NCBI GenBank assembly: GCA_900546215.1
Contig: URCD01000023.1
Coordinates: 1-24,647 of the forward strand
Source of the DNA: an uncultured Eubacteriales bacterium
Lineage (GTDB): Bacteria; Bacillota; Clostridia; Lachnospirales; Anaerotignaceae
DNA: 24,647 nucleotides
Direction: 5' to 3'
The position numbers and the translations under genes were made by a program. Positions 23,988-24,647 of this stretch are shown in pieces; the first letter of the stretch is position 1, and the number at the start of each line of letters is the position of its first letter. The notes below the pieces were generated by a model, which ran no database searches, was not told the origin of the DNA, and saw only the letters and a program-made list of their open reading frames with translations.

Positions 23988-24473
23988 TCAGCAGCCGCTT
24001 TCATAATTTTTGTCCTCTATCAAATTTCCGCTCTCTATCGCGCTTCTCGCCAAAAAATCGCACCTCTCATTTTCAACGTTATCAGCATGCCCCTTTACCC
24101 ATATAAAGGTCACATCGTGATAATCCAGAAGCGCCAGAAGTCTCTCCCAAAGGTCTGTATTAAGCGCCTTGCTCTTATCCGCCTTTTTCCAGCCGTTGGC
24201 CTGCCATTTTTTCGCCCAGCCCTTTGTTACGGCGTCAACAACATATTTTGAGTCGCTGTAAAGATTTATACGGCATCTTTCCTTTAAAGCCTCCAGAGCC
24301 TTTATAACGGCCAGAAGCTCCATTCTGTTATTCGTCGTGAGCCTGTAGCCCTCGAACAGCTCCTTCCTTGCGCCGTTATACAGCATAACAGCTCCGTAGC
24401 CTCCGCTTCCCGGGTTTCCGGAGCATGCTCCGTCGGTATATATGTCAACAGTCTTTATAGCCTCCGCCTCCAC
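23988..24473 (-). CDS. rnhA: Ribonuclease HI
   Basis: This 161-residue enzyme cuts the RNA strand of RNA-DNA hybrids. The four catalytic acids are in place: D in YTDGACSGNPG, E in NNRMEL, D in YSDSKYV and D in NERCDFLA, plus the histidine in KGHADN. Length is typical. The start is a GTG at 24473, the only usual start codon in frame, lying inside the end of ispD (29-base overlap), which suggests translational coupling. Confidence 0.96.
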   Translation of the reverse strand: MEAEAIKTVDIYTDGACSGNPGSGGYGAVMLYNGARKELFEGYRLTTNNRMELLAVIKALEALKERCRINLYSDSKYVVDAVTKGWAKKWQANGWKKADKSKALNTDLWERLLALLDYHDVTFIWVKGHADNVENERCDFLARSAIESGNLIEDKNYESGC

Positions 24474-24615
24474 TCAGTATTTTTTCCCCGACGAGCAGGT
24501 CGTCCGGGGTAGTTATCTTTATATTGTCGTAGCTTCCTTCTATAATTTTCACTCTAAATCCCGCGTTTTCAGCCAGCGCGGAATCATCTGTGCCGAATAT
24601 GCCGTTTTTGAATGC
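24445..24615 (-). CDS. ispD: 2-C-methyl-D-erythritol 4-phosphate cytidylyltransferase, C-terminal fragment
   Basis: The last 56 codons and stop of an IspD-type enzyme are present. GTDDSALAENAGFRVKIIEG, then NIKITTPDDL and GEKIL, match the conserved C-terminus of this MEP-pathway (isoprenoid) cytidylyltransferase. The rest is missing because the contig ends. The frame stays open through the adapter sequence beyond 24615, but those codons are not biological. It overlaps rnhA by 29 bases. Confidence 0.85.
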   Translation of the reverse strand, partial: AFKNGIFGTDDSALAENAGFRVKIIEGSYDNIKITTPDDLLVGEKILSGGGGYKDC

Positions 24616-24647
24616 ATCTCGTATGCCGTCTTCTGCTTGAAAAAAAA
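24616..24647. other. Illumina P7 adapter remnant plus poly-A (assembly artefact)
   Basis: Bases 24616-24639 match the 24-base Illumina P7 end sequence (ATCTCGTATGCC followed by GTCTTCTGCTTG) in full, followed by eight A, the usual signal when a read runs past the adapter end. This is not genomic DNA and should be trimmed. Confidence 0.97.

Noticed and set aside
23966..23996. Hairpin CGGCT/AGCCG at the end of rnhA as a terminator
   Set aside because: The stem is only 5 bp and is followed by AACGAAAAAT rather than a U-run.

Overview
The window looks like chromosomal DNA from an anaerobic Gram-positive bacterium of class Clostridia, probably Lachnospiraceae-like. The main reasons are a SCIFF ribosomally made peptide with its radical-SAM maturase (close to universal in Clostridia), a tryptophan T-box leader, strong AGGAGG-type ribosome binding sites, several GTG and TTG starts, and a SpoVB/YtgP-type flippase. 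The right edge is the end of an assembly contig: the last 32 bases are an Illumina P7 adapter followed by poly-A, not genome.

Layout. 1-10.4 kb is a cyclic-di-GMP signalling block. It holds a Cache-HAMP-PAS-GGDEF membrane sensor (cut by the window start) in an operon with a solute-binding lipoprotein, a 1684-residue cytoplasmic protein with about eight PAS domains, two GGDEF domains and one EAL domain, and a divergent membrane GGDEF protein with an extracellular sensor region. 10.5-11.8 kb encodes a collagen-like surface protein with three copies of a non-collagen module. 11.86-13.6 kb is a Trp-specific T-box riboswitch controlling a TrpB-like PLP enzyme. 13.6-17.4 kb, on the minus strand, holds a PHP-family phosphoesterase, a TIGR04086-type membrane protein, the SCIFF precursor scfA (46 aa), its maturase scfB and a TraX-like membrane protein. 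proC follows on the plus strand.

The most interesting region is 18.4-19.8 kb. A 214-bp AT-rich segment is bounded by perfect 23-bp inverted repeats (18680-18702 and 18917-18939). One repeat lies 1 bp from the stop codon of a tyrosine recombinase gene. Inside the segment is a good sigma-A-type promoter that, in the orientation given, points at an unrecognised 82-aa gene whose ribosome binding site lies just outside the other repeat. No other promoter was found for that gene between it and the repeat. This is the architecture of a phase-variable invertible promoter switch with a dedicated invertase, shown here in the predicted ON state.

19.9-24.6 kb is housekeeping on the minus strand: a MurJ/SpoVB-family flippase downstream of typA, a cold-shock protein with its own promoter and terminator, and rnhA overlapping the 3' end of ispD, which is cut by the contig end.

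All functional calls come from reading motifs and layout by eye. No database search or folding calculation was run.
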